A stretch of 64,000 bases of DNA from Streptomonospora nanhaiensis (GTDB lineage: Bacteria; Actinomycetota; Actinomycetes; Streptosporangiales; Streptosporangiaceae), in contig NZ_CP113264.1 of NCBI RefSeq assembly GCF_026642255.1, positions 5,518,001 through 5,582,000 of the forward strand, in the 5' to 3' direction. The notes beneath the pieces are model-generated. The model was not told where the DNA came from. It worked only from the letters and a program-made list of their open reading frames with translations, and made no database searches. Positions within the stretch are counted from its first letter, which is position 1; each line of letters begins with the position of its first letter. A program made the translations under genes and the position numbers. This document shows positions 42,591 to 51,587 of the stretch, one piece after another.

Positions 42591-45500
42591 TGCGCCTGCA
42601 CACCCTCACCCTCCAGGCGTTCGGCCCGTTCGCGGGCACCGAGGAGGTGGACTTCGACCGGCTCGGCGCGGGCGGCCTCTTCCTCGTCCACGGCCCCACC
42701 GGCGCGGGCAAGACCTCCGTGCTGGACGCGGTGTGCTTCGCCCTGTACGGCAGCGTCCCCGGCGCCCGGGGCAGGGACCGCTCCCCCCGGAGCGACCACG
42801 CCCCGCCGGACCGGCGCCCCCTGGTCACCCTGGAGTTCACCGTCGGGGGGCGCCGCGTCCGCATCGAGCGCAGCCCCCGCTGGGAACGGCCCAAGAAGCG
42901 CGGCACCGGCACCAGGGTCGAGAACGCCAAGGTCGTGGTCCTGGAGCACTCCGGCGGCCGCTGGACGGACGTCACCACCCGTCCCGACGAGGCGGGCCAG
43001 TTCGTCGGCGACCTGGTCGGGCTCACCCTCGACCAGTTCTGCCAGGTCGCCATGCTCCCCCAGGGCGACTTCGCACGGTTCCTGCGCGCCAAGTCGGACG
43101 AGCGGCGCGACTCCCTGGAGCGGATCTTCAACACCCGCGTGTTCCGCGACGTCGAGGAGTGGTTCAAGGGGCACGCCAACAAGCTGCGCCACGAGGTGGA
43201 GTCCGCCGGCGACGAGGTGCGCTCGGTCGCGGGGCGGATCGCCGAGGTCGGCCGGTCCACCGCGCCCGAACTGCCCGAGGAGCTGACGGCGTGGGCCGCC
43301 GAACTGGCCGCCGTCACCGGCGCCACCGCGCTGGACGCCGTCCCCGTGGCCGCCGAGTTCACCGCCGCGCGCGACGCCGCCCTGCGCGCCCTGGCCGACG
43401 GGCGGGAGCTCCGCGCCCGCCAGGAGCGGTTGGCCGCCGCCCGGGACCGGGCTGCCCGGCTCGCCGGGCACGCCGACCGGCGGGCCGGGCTCGACGCCCG
43501 GCTCGACGCCGCCGAGCGCGCCGAGTCGGTGCTGCCCTTCCTGCGCGCCCGCGACAGCCGGCGCACCGACCTGGACAAGGCCGAACTGGCCGTCGCCGAC
43601 CACCTGTCCCTGGTCGCCGGGCTCCCCGGGATCGGCCGGGCCGTGTCCTCACCGCCGTCCGTGCCGGAGGCCGCCGGCCCGGACGCCCCCGGCACGGAAC
43701 CGCTCCGGCCCCAGGAGGCGCTGCGCGCCGCCGAGCAGGAGCGCCGCGCCGAACTGGCCCGCCTCGAGCACCTCCGTGGGGACGCCGGGCGGCGCCGCGC
43801 CCTGGGCCGCTCCGTCGACGAGCTCACCGCGCGCCTGGACCGCACCCGCGAGGAGTCGGCGCGCCTGCGCGAGCGGGCCCTCTCCCTGCCTCCCCGGGTC
43901 GAGTCCCTGACGGGCGAACTGCGCCGGGTCCGCGACCTGGCCGGGCAGGTGGAGTCCGCCGGAACCGCCCTGGCCGCCGCTGAGCGCCGCCGGGATGCGG
44001 CCGCCGCGTACGAACGGCTCGGCCGCGAGCTGGAGCAGGCCGAGGCCCGGTGCCGCCGCGCCGTGGACGCCGCGCAGGCCGCACGCGAGCGGGCCCTCGC
44101 GCTGCGCGAGCGGCGGATCACCCACATGGCCGCCGAGCTGGCGTCGGGCCTGGCCGAGGGGGCCCCGTGCCCGGTGTGCGGGTCGGCGGAGCACCCGCGT
44201 CCCGCCCTCCCCTCGGACGGGGACCTGGTCACCGCGGAGGAGGAGCGTGCGGCGCAGGCCGCGGCGGACGACGCCGCCTCCCGCCGCACCGCGGCGGAGA
44301 GCGACGTGGTGGCATTGGGCGAGCGCCGGGCCGCGGCGCTCGAACGCGCCGAGGGCCTCACCCCGGGGTCCGCCCGGGACGAGGTCGGGGAGCGCGCGAG
44401 GGAGCTGGCCGACGCCCGCGCCGCCGCCGGCGAGGTCCGCCGGGTGGAGGAGGCGCTCGAACAGCTCGAGGCCGAGGTGGAGCGGATCCGCGCCCGGGAG
44501 GGGGAGCTGACCCGGCTGGAGGCGGAGGCCGGGACCGAGCTGGAGAGCGCGGTCCGGGAGCACGGGAGGCTGACAGCCCTGCTCGACGCGGCGCGCGGGG
44601 GCGATCCGGGGCTGGAGGAGCGGATCACCAGGCTGTCCGGGGAGGCCGACCTGCTGCGCGCCGCCGCCGAGGCCGCGAACACCCGCGACGGCGCAGCCGA
44701 GGAGTACCGGTCCGCCGTCGCCGAGGCCGAGCGGTACCGGGCCGAGGCCCGCTTCGCCGACGAGGCCGGGGTGTGGGAGGCGGCCGTGGACGAGCCGCAG
44801 CGGCGCGCCCTGCGCGAGCGCGCCCGCGCCTTCGACGACGAGCTGGCCGCGGCCCGGGCCGCGCTGGCCGATCCGGAGCTCCTCGCCGCCGACGGCCCGG
44901 TCCCCGACATCGCCGCGCTGACCGCCGGGGCCGAACGGGCCTCCGCCGCGGCCGACCGCGCGGTCGCCTGGCGGAGCATGCTGGAGGAGCGGGCCCGGCG
45001 CCTGTCCGCCCTCCGCCGGGAGCTGCGGAGCCGGATGGAGGGCAGCGAACCGGTCCTGCGCCGCTACGCGGTGGCCGAGGGCCTCCGCGGCCTGGCCGCG
45101 GGCACCTCCGGGGACAACACCGACAACGTCCGCCTGTCCGCGTACGTGCTGGCCGCCCGCCTGGAGCAGGTGGTGGCGGCGGCCAACGGCCGGCTGCTGA
45201 CGATGTCGGACGGCCGGTACGAACTCCGCTACACGGTGGACAAGGCCGCGGGGGACGGCCGTGCGCGGTCGGCGGGCGGCCTGGGCATGCGGGTGGTCGA
45301 CGCGTGGACGGGGGTGGAGCGCGACCCGGCCACCCTGTCGGGCGGCGAGACGTTCTTCAGCTCACTGGCCCTGGCGCTGGGGCTGGGCGACGTGGCCGCC
45401 GCCGAGGCGGGCGGCGCCGACATCGACACCCTGTTCGTGGACGAGGGCTTCGGCACCCTCGACGAGGACACCCTGGAGGAGGTGCTGGACGTGCTGGACC

Positions 45501-45625
45501 GCCTGAGGGACGGCGGGCGGGCCGTGGGCGTGGTCAGCCACGTCGCCGACCTCAAGCACCGGGTCACCACCCGGTTGAAGGTGGTCAAGGGGCCCTCCGG
45601 CTCGCGGGTGGAGCACACCGGCTGA
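42590..45625 (+). CDS. sbcC: Exonuclease SbcCD subunit C
   Basis: Rad50-like SMC ATPase of 1011 residues. The N-terminal half-ATPase has Walker A HGPTGAGKTSVLDAV near residue 35 and the Q-loop segment. Two very long Ala/Glu/Arg coiled coils flank the zinc hook CPVC (Cys527 and Cys530). The C-terminal half has signature TLSGGETFFSSLALALGL near residue 910 and Walker B IDTLFVDEGFGTLDED. It dimerises through the hook and ATPase heads and drives SbcD on DNA ends. A 10-bp hairpin follows the stop. Confidence 0.95.
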   Translation: MRLHTLTLQAFGPFAGTEEVDFDRLGAGGLFLVHGPTGAGKTSVLDAVCFALYGSVPGARGRDRSPRSDHAPPDRRPLVTLEFTVGGRRVRIERSPRWERPKKRGTGTRVENAKVVVLEHSGGRWTDVTTRPDEAGQFVGDLVGLTLDQFCQVAMLPQGDFARFLRAKSDERRDSLERIFNTRVFRDVEEWFKGHANKLRHEVESAGDEVRSVAGRIAEVGRSTAPELPEELTAWAAELAAVTGATALDAVPVAAEFTAARDAALRALADGRELRARQERLAAARDRAARLAGHADRRAGLDARLDAAERAESVLPFLRARDSRRTDLDKAELAVADHLSLVAGLPGIGRAVSSPPSVPEAAGPDAPGTEPLRPQEALRAAEQERRAELARLEHLRGDAGRRRALGRSVDELTARLDRTREESARLRERALSLPPRVESLTGELRRVRDLAGQVESAGTALAAAERRRDAAAAYERLGRELEQAEARCRRAVDAAQAARERALALRERRITHMAAELASGLAEGAPCPVCGSAEHPRPALPSDGDLVTAEEERAAQAAADDAASRRTAAESDVVALGERRAAALERAEGLTPGSARDEVGERARELADARAAAGEVRRVEEALEQLEAEVERIRAREGELTRLEAEAGTELESAVREHGRLTALLDAARGGDPGLEERITRLSGEADLLRAAAEAANTRDGAAEEYRSAVAEAERYRAEARFADEAGVWEAAVDEPQRRALRERARAFDDELAAARAALADPELLAADGPVPDIAALTAGAERASAAADRAVAWRSMLEERARRLSALRRELRSRMEGSEPVLRRYAVAEGLRGLAAGTSGDNTDNVRLSAYVLAARLEQVVAAANGRLLTMSDGRYELRYTVDKAAGDGRARSAGGLGMRVVDAWTGVERDPATLSGGETFFSSLALALGLGDVAAAEAGGADIDTLFVDEGFGTLDEDTLEEVLDVLDRLRDGGRAVGVVSHVADLKHRVTTRLKVVKGPSGSRVEHTG

Positions 45626-45633
45626 CCGGGCGT

Positions 45634-45666
45634 CCGGGGCCGCTTCCCGGACGGGGGCGGCCCCGG
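45634..45666 (+). terminator. Hairpin after sbcC
   Basis: CCGGGGCCGC (45634-45643) pairs with 45657-45666, 8 bases after the stop codon. Confidence 0.55.
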
Positions 45667-45832
45667 TTCCGTCCCCGGGCGGAGGACGCCCGTTCCGGCG
45701 GCCGGGTGCGGGGCGGGGGCCGAGCCCCGCGCGCACGCCGCCCGGCCGCGCCCGGGGCGCTCCGTCCACGCGCACCCCTCGGCGGGACGGGCCCCGCACC
45801 CACCCCGGGTCGGCGCACCCGCGCGGCGGTGC

Positions 45833-45838
45833 GACAAT
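45833..45838 (+). promoter_or_regulatory. -10-like hexamer, leaderless small membrane protein mRNA
   Basis: GACAAT ends 7 nt before GTG 45846 and covers an upstream in-frame ATG (45837). The arrangement mirrors that at sbcD. Confidence 0.4.
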
Positions 45839-45845
45839 GACCAGC

Positions 45846-46265
45846 GTGAATTCGCTGGTGGACATCGCTGTGTTCGGAATCGTGGGCGCCATCATGATGG
45901 CGGCCCTCATCGGTCTGCTCCTCGTGGTCTCGGGGAGCGCTCGCGGGGCCTCGCCCCGGGTACGGGTGGCGTTCGGGGCCGCCTCCGTGGTGCTGCTGGT
46001 GGCGCTGCCGACGCTCACCGCCGCCAACACGCTGTCCTCGGGCTCCGGTTTCTGGGTGGCGTTCGCCACGGCCACCTGTGTGGTGGCCGTCGTGTACGCG
46101 GTGAACGTGGCGATGCTGCCGGTGGTGGCGCGCCGCCGGGCCGCCGCCACGGGCGAGACCGCCCTCGCGTCGCTGCGGCCGTCGCCGCCGGTCCTGGCCG
46201 CGGGCCTCCTGATCTGCCTGGCGCTGGGACTGCTGGGCGCGGCCGTGGCCGCCCTCGTCGTCTGA
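45846..46265 (+). CDS. Small four-helix membrane protein, unknown function
   Basis: 139 residues with four hydrophobic helices (VDIAVFGIVGAIMMAALIGL; VAFGAASVVLLVALPTL; FWVAFATATCVVAVVYAVNV; VLAAGLLICLALGLLGAAVA) and short loops. I recognise no family. GTG at 45846 is preferred because a -10-like GACAAT lies 7 nt upstream; ATG at 45837 would add three residues. It is convergent with the CopD-CtaG gene, separated by a perfect hairpin. Codon use matches neighbouring genes, so it is likely real. Confidence 0.65.
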   Translation: MNSLVDIAVFGIVGAIMMAALIGLLLVVSGSARGASPRVRVAFGAASVVLLVALPTLTAANTLSSGSGFWVAFATATCVVAVVYAVNVAMLPVVARRRAAATGETALASLRPSPPVLAAGLLICLALGLLGAAVAALVV

Positions 46266-46392
46266 GCCCCGCCCCTCCCCGCACCCCGTGCCCCGTGCCC
46301 GTCGACGCGGGGCACTCGTCGTCCGGGCCCGGCCCCGCGACGGGGCTCCCCGGGCCGACCGCGGCCCCGCCCGTCACGCCCCCGGACACGAC

Positions 46393-46424
46393 GGCGGGGG
46401 CGCACCGGGTGGTGCGCCCCCGCC
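46393..46424. terminator. Bidirectional terminator
   Basis: Perfect 14-bp stem 46393-46406 (GGCGGGGGCGCACC) with 46411-46424 and loop GGGT, between two convergent stop codons. Confidence 0.75.
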
Positions 46425-46434
46425 TCCGGTCGGG

Positions 46435-48654
46435 TCAGCGGCCGTTCGCGGCGGCCGGGTCGTCGTCCGCGGCGCCTTCTCCGGCGGACTCCTGTGCCCC
46501 CCGTTCGTCCTTCCCGTCCCGCCCGTCCCGCTCCGTCCGGTCGGCGGGGTGGTCGGAACCGGCGGCGTCCGGCTCGCCGGCGGGCGCCGTCGCGGTCCCC
46601 GGGGAGGCCAGGCCGCGCGAGCGGCGGTCCAGTTCGGCCAGGTAGGCGTTGTAGTCGTCCATGTCGGCGTCGTCCGAGCCCCCGCGGCGGCTGTGGCGCT
46701 CCCTGCGGCGCTCCTGCTTCTCGTCGTCGCGGGACCACTGGACCACGAGCGTGAGCATCACCAGGAGCGTGGGGATCTCCCCGAGCGCCCAGGCGACCCC
46801 GCCGCCCGCGTACTGGTCCTCGGCCAGGCCGTCCAGCCACGGCACGTCGAACTGGCTGTAGAAGTCCATGGCCATCGGGGCCGACTGCATCATGATCGAG
46901 ATGCCGAAGAAGGCGTGGAAGCCCATCGCGAGCAGCAGGAGCAGGATGCGCAGCAGGTAGGGCATCTTCCTCGGCGCCGGGTCGACGCCCACGATGACCC
47001 AGTAGAAGAGGAAACCGGTGATGAGGAAGTGCGCGCCCATGAACAGGTGACCGAGGTGGTCGTTCATCAGGGTCGGGAAGAGCGGGGTGAAGTACAGGGC
47101 GTAGGGGCTGAACACGAACAGCGGCGCCGCCACCGCGGGGTGTGTCACCACCTTGGAGAAGCGGCTGTTCAGGAACAGGTTCAGCCACTCGCGCGGCCCC
47201 CGGTCCCCGCGCTGCCGGGCGGGCTTGAGCGCGCGCAGCGCGAGCGTGACGGGCGCTCCCAGCACCAGCAGGATCGGGGTGAGCATCGACAGGGTCATGT
47301 GCTGGATCATGTGCGTCGAGAACAGCACCATCGCGTAGGTCGCGAAACCGCTGAGCTGGATGACGACGATCGACAGCAGACCCGCCCCGAACGCGACCGT
47401 GCGCCCGACGGGCCAGGTGTCGCCGCGGCGCAGCAGCCGGGTCACCCCCGCCGCGTACAGTCCTCCGGCGACGACCACGAGCATGATGAAGAACAGGTCC
47501 GGACGCCACAGGGTGAGCAGCGTCTGCACGCTCATGGGCGGCGGGACGGGGAAGCCGAGGATGGCGGCGGCGGGGTCGACGGTGCCCTCCAGCGGCGGGG
47601 GCGGGGCGGTGCGCCCCAGGCCGACGGAGACACCGATGACGGTGGCCATGACGAGCACCTCGACCAGGGCGATGCGCAGGAACGAGCCGCGCCGGAACTC
47701 CGGGCCGCCGGCCCCCTTGAGGGCGAACTCGCGGTGCATGTACCCGAACGCCCCCAGGACGCCGAACAGGATGATCTTCACCAGGATGATCAGCCCGTAC
47801 TCGGTGGTGACGAGCTCGGCCGGTGAGGAGAGCCGGGCCAGGGCGCTGGCCGCGCCGCTGACGGCGACACCGATGTAGGCCCACAGGGCCAGGCGGCTGA
47901 ACCGGTGGGCGGCGACCGCCGGCTCCTGGGCGTCCCGGCGCACCGCGTGGTAGGTGACGGCCGCCAGCCCGCCCACCCACACGCTGATGGAGACGACGTG
48001 CATGGCGAGCCCGGTCACGGCGAGTTCATGGGCGCCGGAGGAGGCGGAGTGGCCGGTCAGGGCGGGCGGCGTGGTGGCGACCAGGGCGAGGACCAGGAGC
48101 CACAGGCCCCCGGTCGCCGTGGTCGCCGTGCGGCCGAAGAGGGCGATGCCGGTCGTCAGCAGGATGACGAACATGAGCGCGATGCCGCCCGAGACCGCCC
48201 CGGCGTACGCGGTGACCTCGTCGACGCTGACCTGGCCGATGGTCCTGGCCAGGAACTCGGAGGCCTGGAAGTAGAGGGTGGCCACGGCCGCGACGGCCCA
48301 GACGAGGGCCGCCCAGGTGGCTCCGCGCACGTAGGAGGCCGCCTGCGGGGTGAGCCTGCCCTGGCGCGAGGGCAGCAGGACCGCGGCGAGCAGGAGGAGC
48401 CCGATCGCGACCACGGCCGAGCCGTCCATGGCGACCTTGGCCAGCGGCATGCCCCACCGCACGGCCTCGCCCGCGTCGGGGAGGCCCGGGATGACCTCGG
48501 GGAAGGCGGCGCCGCCGAGGACCAGGGTGAGGCTCAGCCCCGTGAGTCCCAGGACCGCGGCGGCCACGGCGAACAGGGGCACCCGCCCTGTGCCCGGAGC
48601 GTCGTCATGGTGCTCCGGGGAGGAGGATGTCGCATTGTGTGCGAGTGGAGCCAC
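46435..48654 (-). CDS. CopD-CtaG fusion: copper resistance D / cytochrome oxidase assembly membrane protein
   Basis: Membrane protein of about 739 residues. The N-terminal half (to about residue 360) resembles CopD, with ALTGHSASSGAHELAVTGLA and MHVVSISVWVGGLAAV. The C-terminal half is a CtaG (caa3-type) domain with HMIQHMTLSMLTPILLVLGAP, MNDHLGHLFMGAHFLITG and AMGFHAFFGISIMM, whose conserved His residues are expected to handle copper. A charged 80-residue tail follows. The fusion is known in actinobacteria and is thought to deliver copper to cytochrome c oxidase. GTG at 48654 with GGAG upstream is my choice; a TTG at 48771 would add 39 unlikely residues. Confidence 0.88.
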   Translation of the reverse strand: MAPLAHNATSSSPEHHDDAPGTGRVPLFAVAAAVLGLTGLSLTLVLGGAAFPEVIPGLPDAGEAVRWGMPLAKVAMDGSAVVAIGLLLLAAVLLPSRQGRLTPQAASYVRGATWAALVWAVAAVATLYFQASEFLARTIGQVSVDEVTAYAGAVSGGIALMFVILLTTGIALFGRTATTATGGLWLLVLALVATTPPALTGHSASSGAHELAVTGLAMHVVSISVWVGGLAAVTYHAVRRDAQEPAVAAHRFSRLALWAYIGVAVSGAASALARLSSPAELVTTEYGLIILVKIILFGVLGAFGYMHREFALKGAGGPEFRRGSFLRIALVEVLVMATVIGVSVGLGRTAPPPPLEGTVDPAAAILGFPVPPPMSVQTLLTLWRPDLFFIMLVVVAGGLYAAGVTRLLRRGDTWPVGRTVAFGAGLLSIVVIQLSGFATYAMVLFSTHMIQHMTLSMLTPILLVLGAPVTLALRALKPARQRGDRGPREWLNLFLNSRFSKVVTHPAVAAPLFVFSPYALYFTPLFPTLMNDHLGHLFMGAHFLITGFLFYWVIVGVDPAPRKMPYLLRILLLLLAMGFHAFFGISIMMQSAPMAMDFYSQFDVPWLDGLAEDQYAGGGVAWALGEIPTLLVMLTLVVQWSRDDEKQERRRERHSRRGGSDDADMDDYNAYLAELDRRSRGLASPGTATAPAGEPDAAGSDHPADRTERDGRDGKDERGAQESAGEGAADDDPAAANGR

Positions 48655-49059
48655 GCGGCACTCCGTCGTCGATGTCGTTCGGTTGGCTGGTCGGAGCCCT
48701 CGGTTGTGGCCGCCTCGCCGCCGCACGGTCGGCTCCGGCAGGGGCTGTGCACGGAGGAGCACCTCGCCCAAGGTTAAACGGTCTACTACACGGCGTCGGA
48801 CTGGGGTTCGCCCGGACGGCCCCCGCGACCGTGCGGCCCTCCCGCGCCGCGGGGCGCCGCCCCCGGGCCGGCCCCCGCTGCGCGCGGGCCCCTGTTGTCG
48901 GGTTCTCCCCTTCCGGCCGGGCTCTTCGCGCTACGCTCGTGAACCAGTCGTGACGACGGTCTCACTCCTCCTCGCGTTCGTCCCCCGCTCCCACGATCCC
49001 CCCGCGGATCCCGTGTCCCAGCAGCACTCTCTCGTCGCGAGCGTACGAAGGAGACGGCG
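48655..49059. other. Gene-free divergent region
   Basis: These 405 bases separate the CopD-CtaG gene and the amidohydrolase homologue. I see no credible gene. A short AT-rich patch (48770-48790) is a plausible promoter site for the minus-strand gene. The right end holds AAGGAGA before the ATG at 49060. Confidence 0.45.
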
Positions 49060-50283
49060 ATGACCGAGTTCGACAGTGTGGTCCGCTCCAGGCGGGTGGT
49101 CACCCCCGAGGGGGTCGTGCCCGCCTCCGTCGCCGTCCGCGACGGCCGCATCGAGGCCGTCGCGGACCACGGTGCGCACCTGCGCGCGCGGCAGGTGACC
49201 GATCTCGGTGACGTGGCCCTGCTGCCCGGGGCCGTGGACATCGGCACCGGCGTACACGTGCCGGGCCGGGGGCTGGCCGAGTCCTACCGCCTGGTGGGAC
49301 AGGCGGCGCTGAGGGGCGGTGTGACCTGTGTGGTCGCCGCCCCGGCGCCCGCGCGCCCGGCGATCACGTGCGCCGAGGCGCTGCACGCCCACCAGCTGGC
49401 GGCCACGGGCTCCGCGGTGTCCGTGCGCTTCCTGGGAGGGGTGACGAGCGGCACCAGTCCGCTGGACCTGGCCGACCTCCAGGCGGCGGGCGCGGTGGCG
49501 TTCCACTGCTCCCTGTCGGACGGGGGGTCCCCGGACATGGCGGCGATGAGCGACGCCCTGCTGCGCAAGACGATGGCCGAGCTCACCGCGTCGGACGCGG
49601 TGCTGCTCGTGCACACCGAGGACGCCCGCGAGCTGGGGTCCCCGCCGGTGTCCGCGGAGCAGCGGCCGCCCCGGGCGGAGCGCCGGGGGATGGAGCGGGT
49701 GATCGCGGCGGCGCGCGTGGTGGGGGCGCGCACGCACGTGTGCCCGTTCACGGCGGCGGACTGCGCGGCCCTGCTGGCGGCGGCGGAGTCGATCGGCGTG
49801 GCGATGACGGCGCACACCTGCCCGCACTACCTCTGCCTGCCCGCGGAGGGGCTGGCCCCGTCCTCGCCCGCGCACGGCTGCCGTCCACCGCTGCGCTCCG
49901 ACGCCAACCGCAGGGCGCTGTGGAGCGCCCTGCTCTCGCAGGGCTCGGCGATCTCCACGATCGGTTCGGGGCACCTGCCCTCCCACGGCCTGTACACGCT
50001 GGAGTGGAGCCTGTCGGCTCTGTGGACGGCGGCGCACCGGCGCGGGCTGGGCCTGGCGGACCTGGCCCGCTGGACGTCGCGGGCCCCGGCGGAACTGCTG
50101 GGGCTGGACGGCAAGGGTCGGATCGCGGCGGGGTTCGACGCGGACCTGGTCGCCTTCGACCACGCCCGCGGGGTGGCGGTCCCCCCGGCCGACCCGAGCC
50201 CGTACGCGGGTAGGGAGCTGACCGGCCGGGTAGGGCGGGTGTGGGTGTCGGGACGCGAGGCGGCGACCGGGGACGACCGGTAG
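49060..50283 (+). CDS. Allantoinase/dihydroorotase homologue lacking metal ligands (probable pseudoenzyme)
   Basis: Cyclic-amidohydrolase fold protein of 407 residues, clearly related to allantoinase: LLPGAVDIGTGVHVPGR matches the first barrel strand, and AHTCPHYL, CRPPLRSDANRRALW and GLDGKGRIAAGFDADLVAF are conserved. By eye, however, the metal site is lost. The HxH pair is GTG (DIGTGVH), the carbamylated Lys of GFKCF is His (AFHCS), the HxSS His is Pro (HVCPFTAA), and the SDHSP Asp is Gly (GSGHLPS). Only the VLLVHTED His remains. Hydrolase activity is therefore unlikely; a binding or scaffolding role is possible. ATG at 49060 has AAGGAGA upstream. It precedes alanine dehydrogenase on the same strand. 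Confidence 0.85.
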   Translation: MTEFDSVVRSRRVVTPEGVVPASVAVRDGRIEAVADHGAHLRARQVTDLGDVALLPGAVDIGTGVHVPGRGLAESYRLVGQAALRGGVTCVVAAPAPARPAITCAEALHAHQLAATGSAVSVRFLGGVTSGTSPLDLADLQAAGAVAFHCSLSDGGSPDMAAMSDALLRKTMAELTASDAVLLVHTEDARELGSPPVSAEQRPPRAERRGMERVIAAARVVGARTHVCPFTAADCAALLAAAESIGVAMTAHTCPHYLCLPAEGLAPSSPAHGCRPPLRSDANRRALWSALLSQGSAISTIGSGHLPSHGLYTLEWSLSALWTAAHRRGLGLADLARWTSRAPAELLGLDGKGRIAAGFDADLVAFDHARGVAVPPADPSPYAGRELTGRVGRVWVSGREAATGDDR

Positions 50284-50465
50284 CCCTCCCCCGGGGAGGC
50301 CGCCGCGGGTCCTGGACGGCACCGGCGCACCCTCGTGTCACACCCCACACACCGCCCTTACACGGTGTCAACAAGAACGCCGAGAGACATGCATGTTGGC
50401 GATAGCGCCGGAACGCCTTCGCAGTTCACAGTGGGGCTATCAACGGAGATACCAGTGGAGGAACC

Positions 50466-51587
50466 GTGCGCATCGGCGTGCCCCGTGAGATCAAGAACCA
50501 CGAGTACCGGGTGGCCATCACTCCCGCGGGAGTCCACGAGCTGGCCGGCCGGGGCCACGAGGTGGTCGTCGAACGCGGCGCCGGCATGGGCTCCTCCATC
50601 TCCGACGAGGAGTACTCCGCGGCGGGGGCCCGCATCCTGGACACCGCCGACGAGGTGTGGGCGGCGGGCGACCTCGTCCTGAAGGTCAAGGAGCCGGTCC
50701 GGGAGGAGTACCACCGGATGCGCGAGGGGCAGGTCCTCTTCACCTACCTCCACCTGGCCGCGTCCCGGGAATGCACCGAGGCCCTGCTGGAGCGGGGGGT
50801 GACGGGCATCGCGTACGAGACCGTGCAGCTGCCGGACGGAGCCCTGCCGCTGCTGGCCCCGATGTCCGAGGTGGCGGGGCGGCTGGCACCCCAGATGGGG
50901 GCGGTGACGCTCCAGCGGCCCAACGGCGGCCGCGGGGTCCTGATGGGCGGCGTCCCGGGCGTGCGACCGGCGCGGGTGACCGTGATCGGCGGGGGCGTCT
51001 CCGGCCTCAACGCGGCGCAGATCGCGGTGGGCATGGGCGCCGACGTCACCGTGCTGGACCTGAACGTGAACAGGCTGCGCCACGTGGACGCGCTGTACCG
51101 GGGCCGGATCAGGACCGTGGTCTCGAACGCGTTCGAGCTGGAGCACTCCGTCCTGGAGTCCGACATGGTGATCGGCGCGGTGCTGGTGCCGGGCGCCCGG
51201 GCGCCCAAGCTGGTGTCCAACGAGCTGGTGTCGCGGATGCGGCCCGGGGCGGTGCTGGTGGACATCGCGATCGACCAGGGCGGCTGCTTCGAGGACTCCC
51301 GGCCGACCACGCACGACGACCCGACGTTCCGGGTGCACGACACGGTGTTCTACTGCGTGGCGAACATGCCGGGCGCGGTGCCCAACACCTCCACCCACGC
51401 GCTGACCAAGGACACCCTGCGGTACGCGGCGGCGCTGGCGGACAAGGGCTGGCGCCGGGCCCTGCGCGAGGACGACGCGCTCGCCGGGGGGCTCAACACC
51501 TTCGGCGGCGAGGTGGTGTACGCGCCGGTCGCGGAGGCGCACGGCCTCAAGCACCGGAGGCTGGACGAGGTCCTCGCCGCCGGCTGA
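50466..51587 (+). CDS. ald: Alanine dehydrogenase
   Basis: NAD-dependent enzyme interconverting alanine with pyruvate and ammonia; 373 residues. It begins MRIGVPREIKNHEYRVAITP (from GTG), with catalytic Lys in VLKVKEPVREEY near residue 75 and His in YLHLAASRE near residue 96. The Rossmann loop VTVIGGGVSGLNAAQIAVG is near residue 170. Asp in VDIAIDQGGCFEDSRPTTH is also conserved. GTG at 50466 has GGAGGA upstream. The 180-base leader contains ACATGCATGT. It sits between two homologues of enzymes that look inactive. Confidence 0.96.
   Translation: MRIGVPREIKNHEYRVAITPAGVHELAGRGHEVVVERGAGMGSSISDEEYSAAGARILDTADEVWAAGDLVLKVKEPVREEYHRMREGQVLFTYLHLAASRECTEALLERGVTGIAYETVQLPDGALPLLAPMSEVAGRLAPQMGAVTLQRPNGGRGVLMGGVPGVRPARVTVIGGGVSGLNAAQIAVGMGADVTVLDLNVNRLRHVDALYRGRIRTVVSNAFELEHSVLESDMVIGAVLVPGARAPKLVSNELVSRMRPGAVLVDIAIDQGGCFEDSRPTTHDDPTFRVHDTVFYCVANMPGAVPNTSTHALTKDTLRYAAALADKGWRRALREDDALAGGLNTFGGEVVYAPVAEAHGLKHRRLDEVLAAG

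Noticed and set aside
50387..50396. ACATGCATGT palindrome as an ald regulator site
   Set aside because: Only 10 bases, with no known match to an alanine-responsive regulator site that I can justify.
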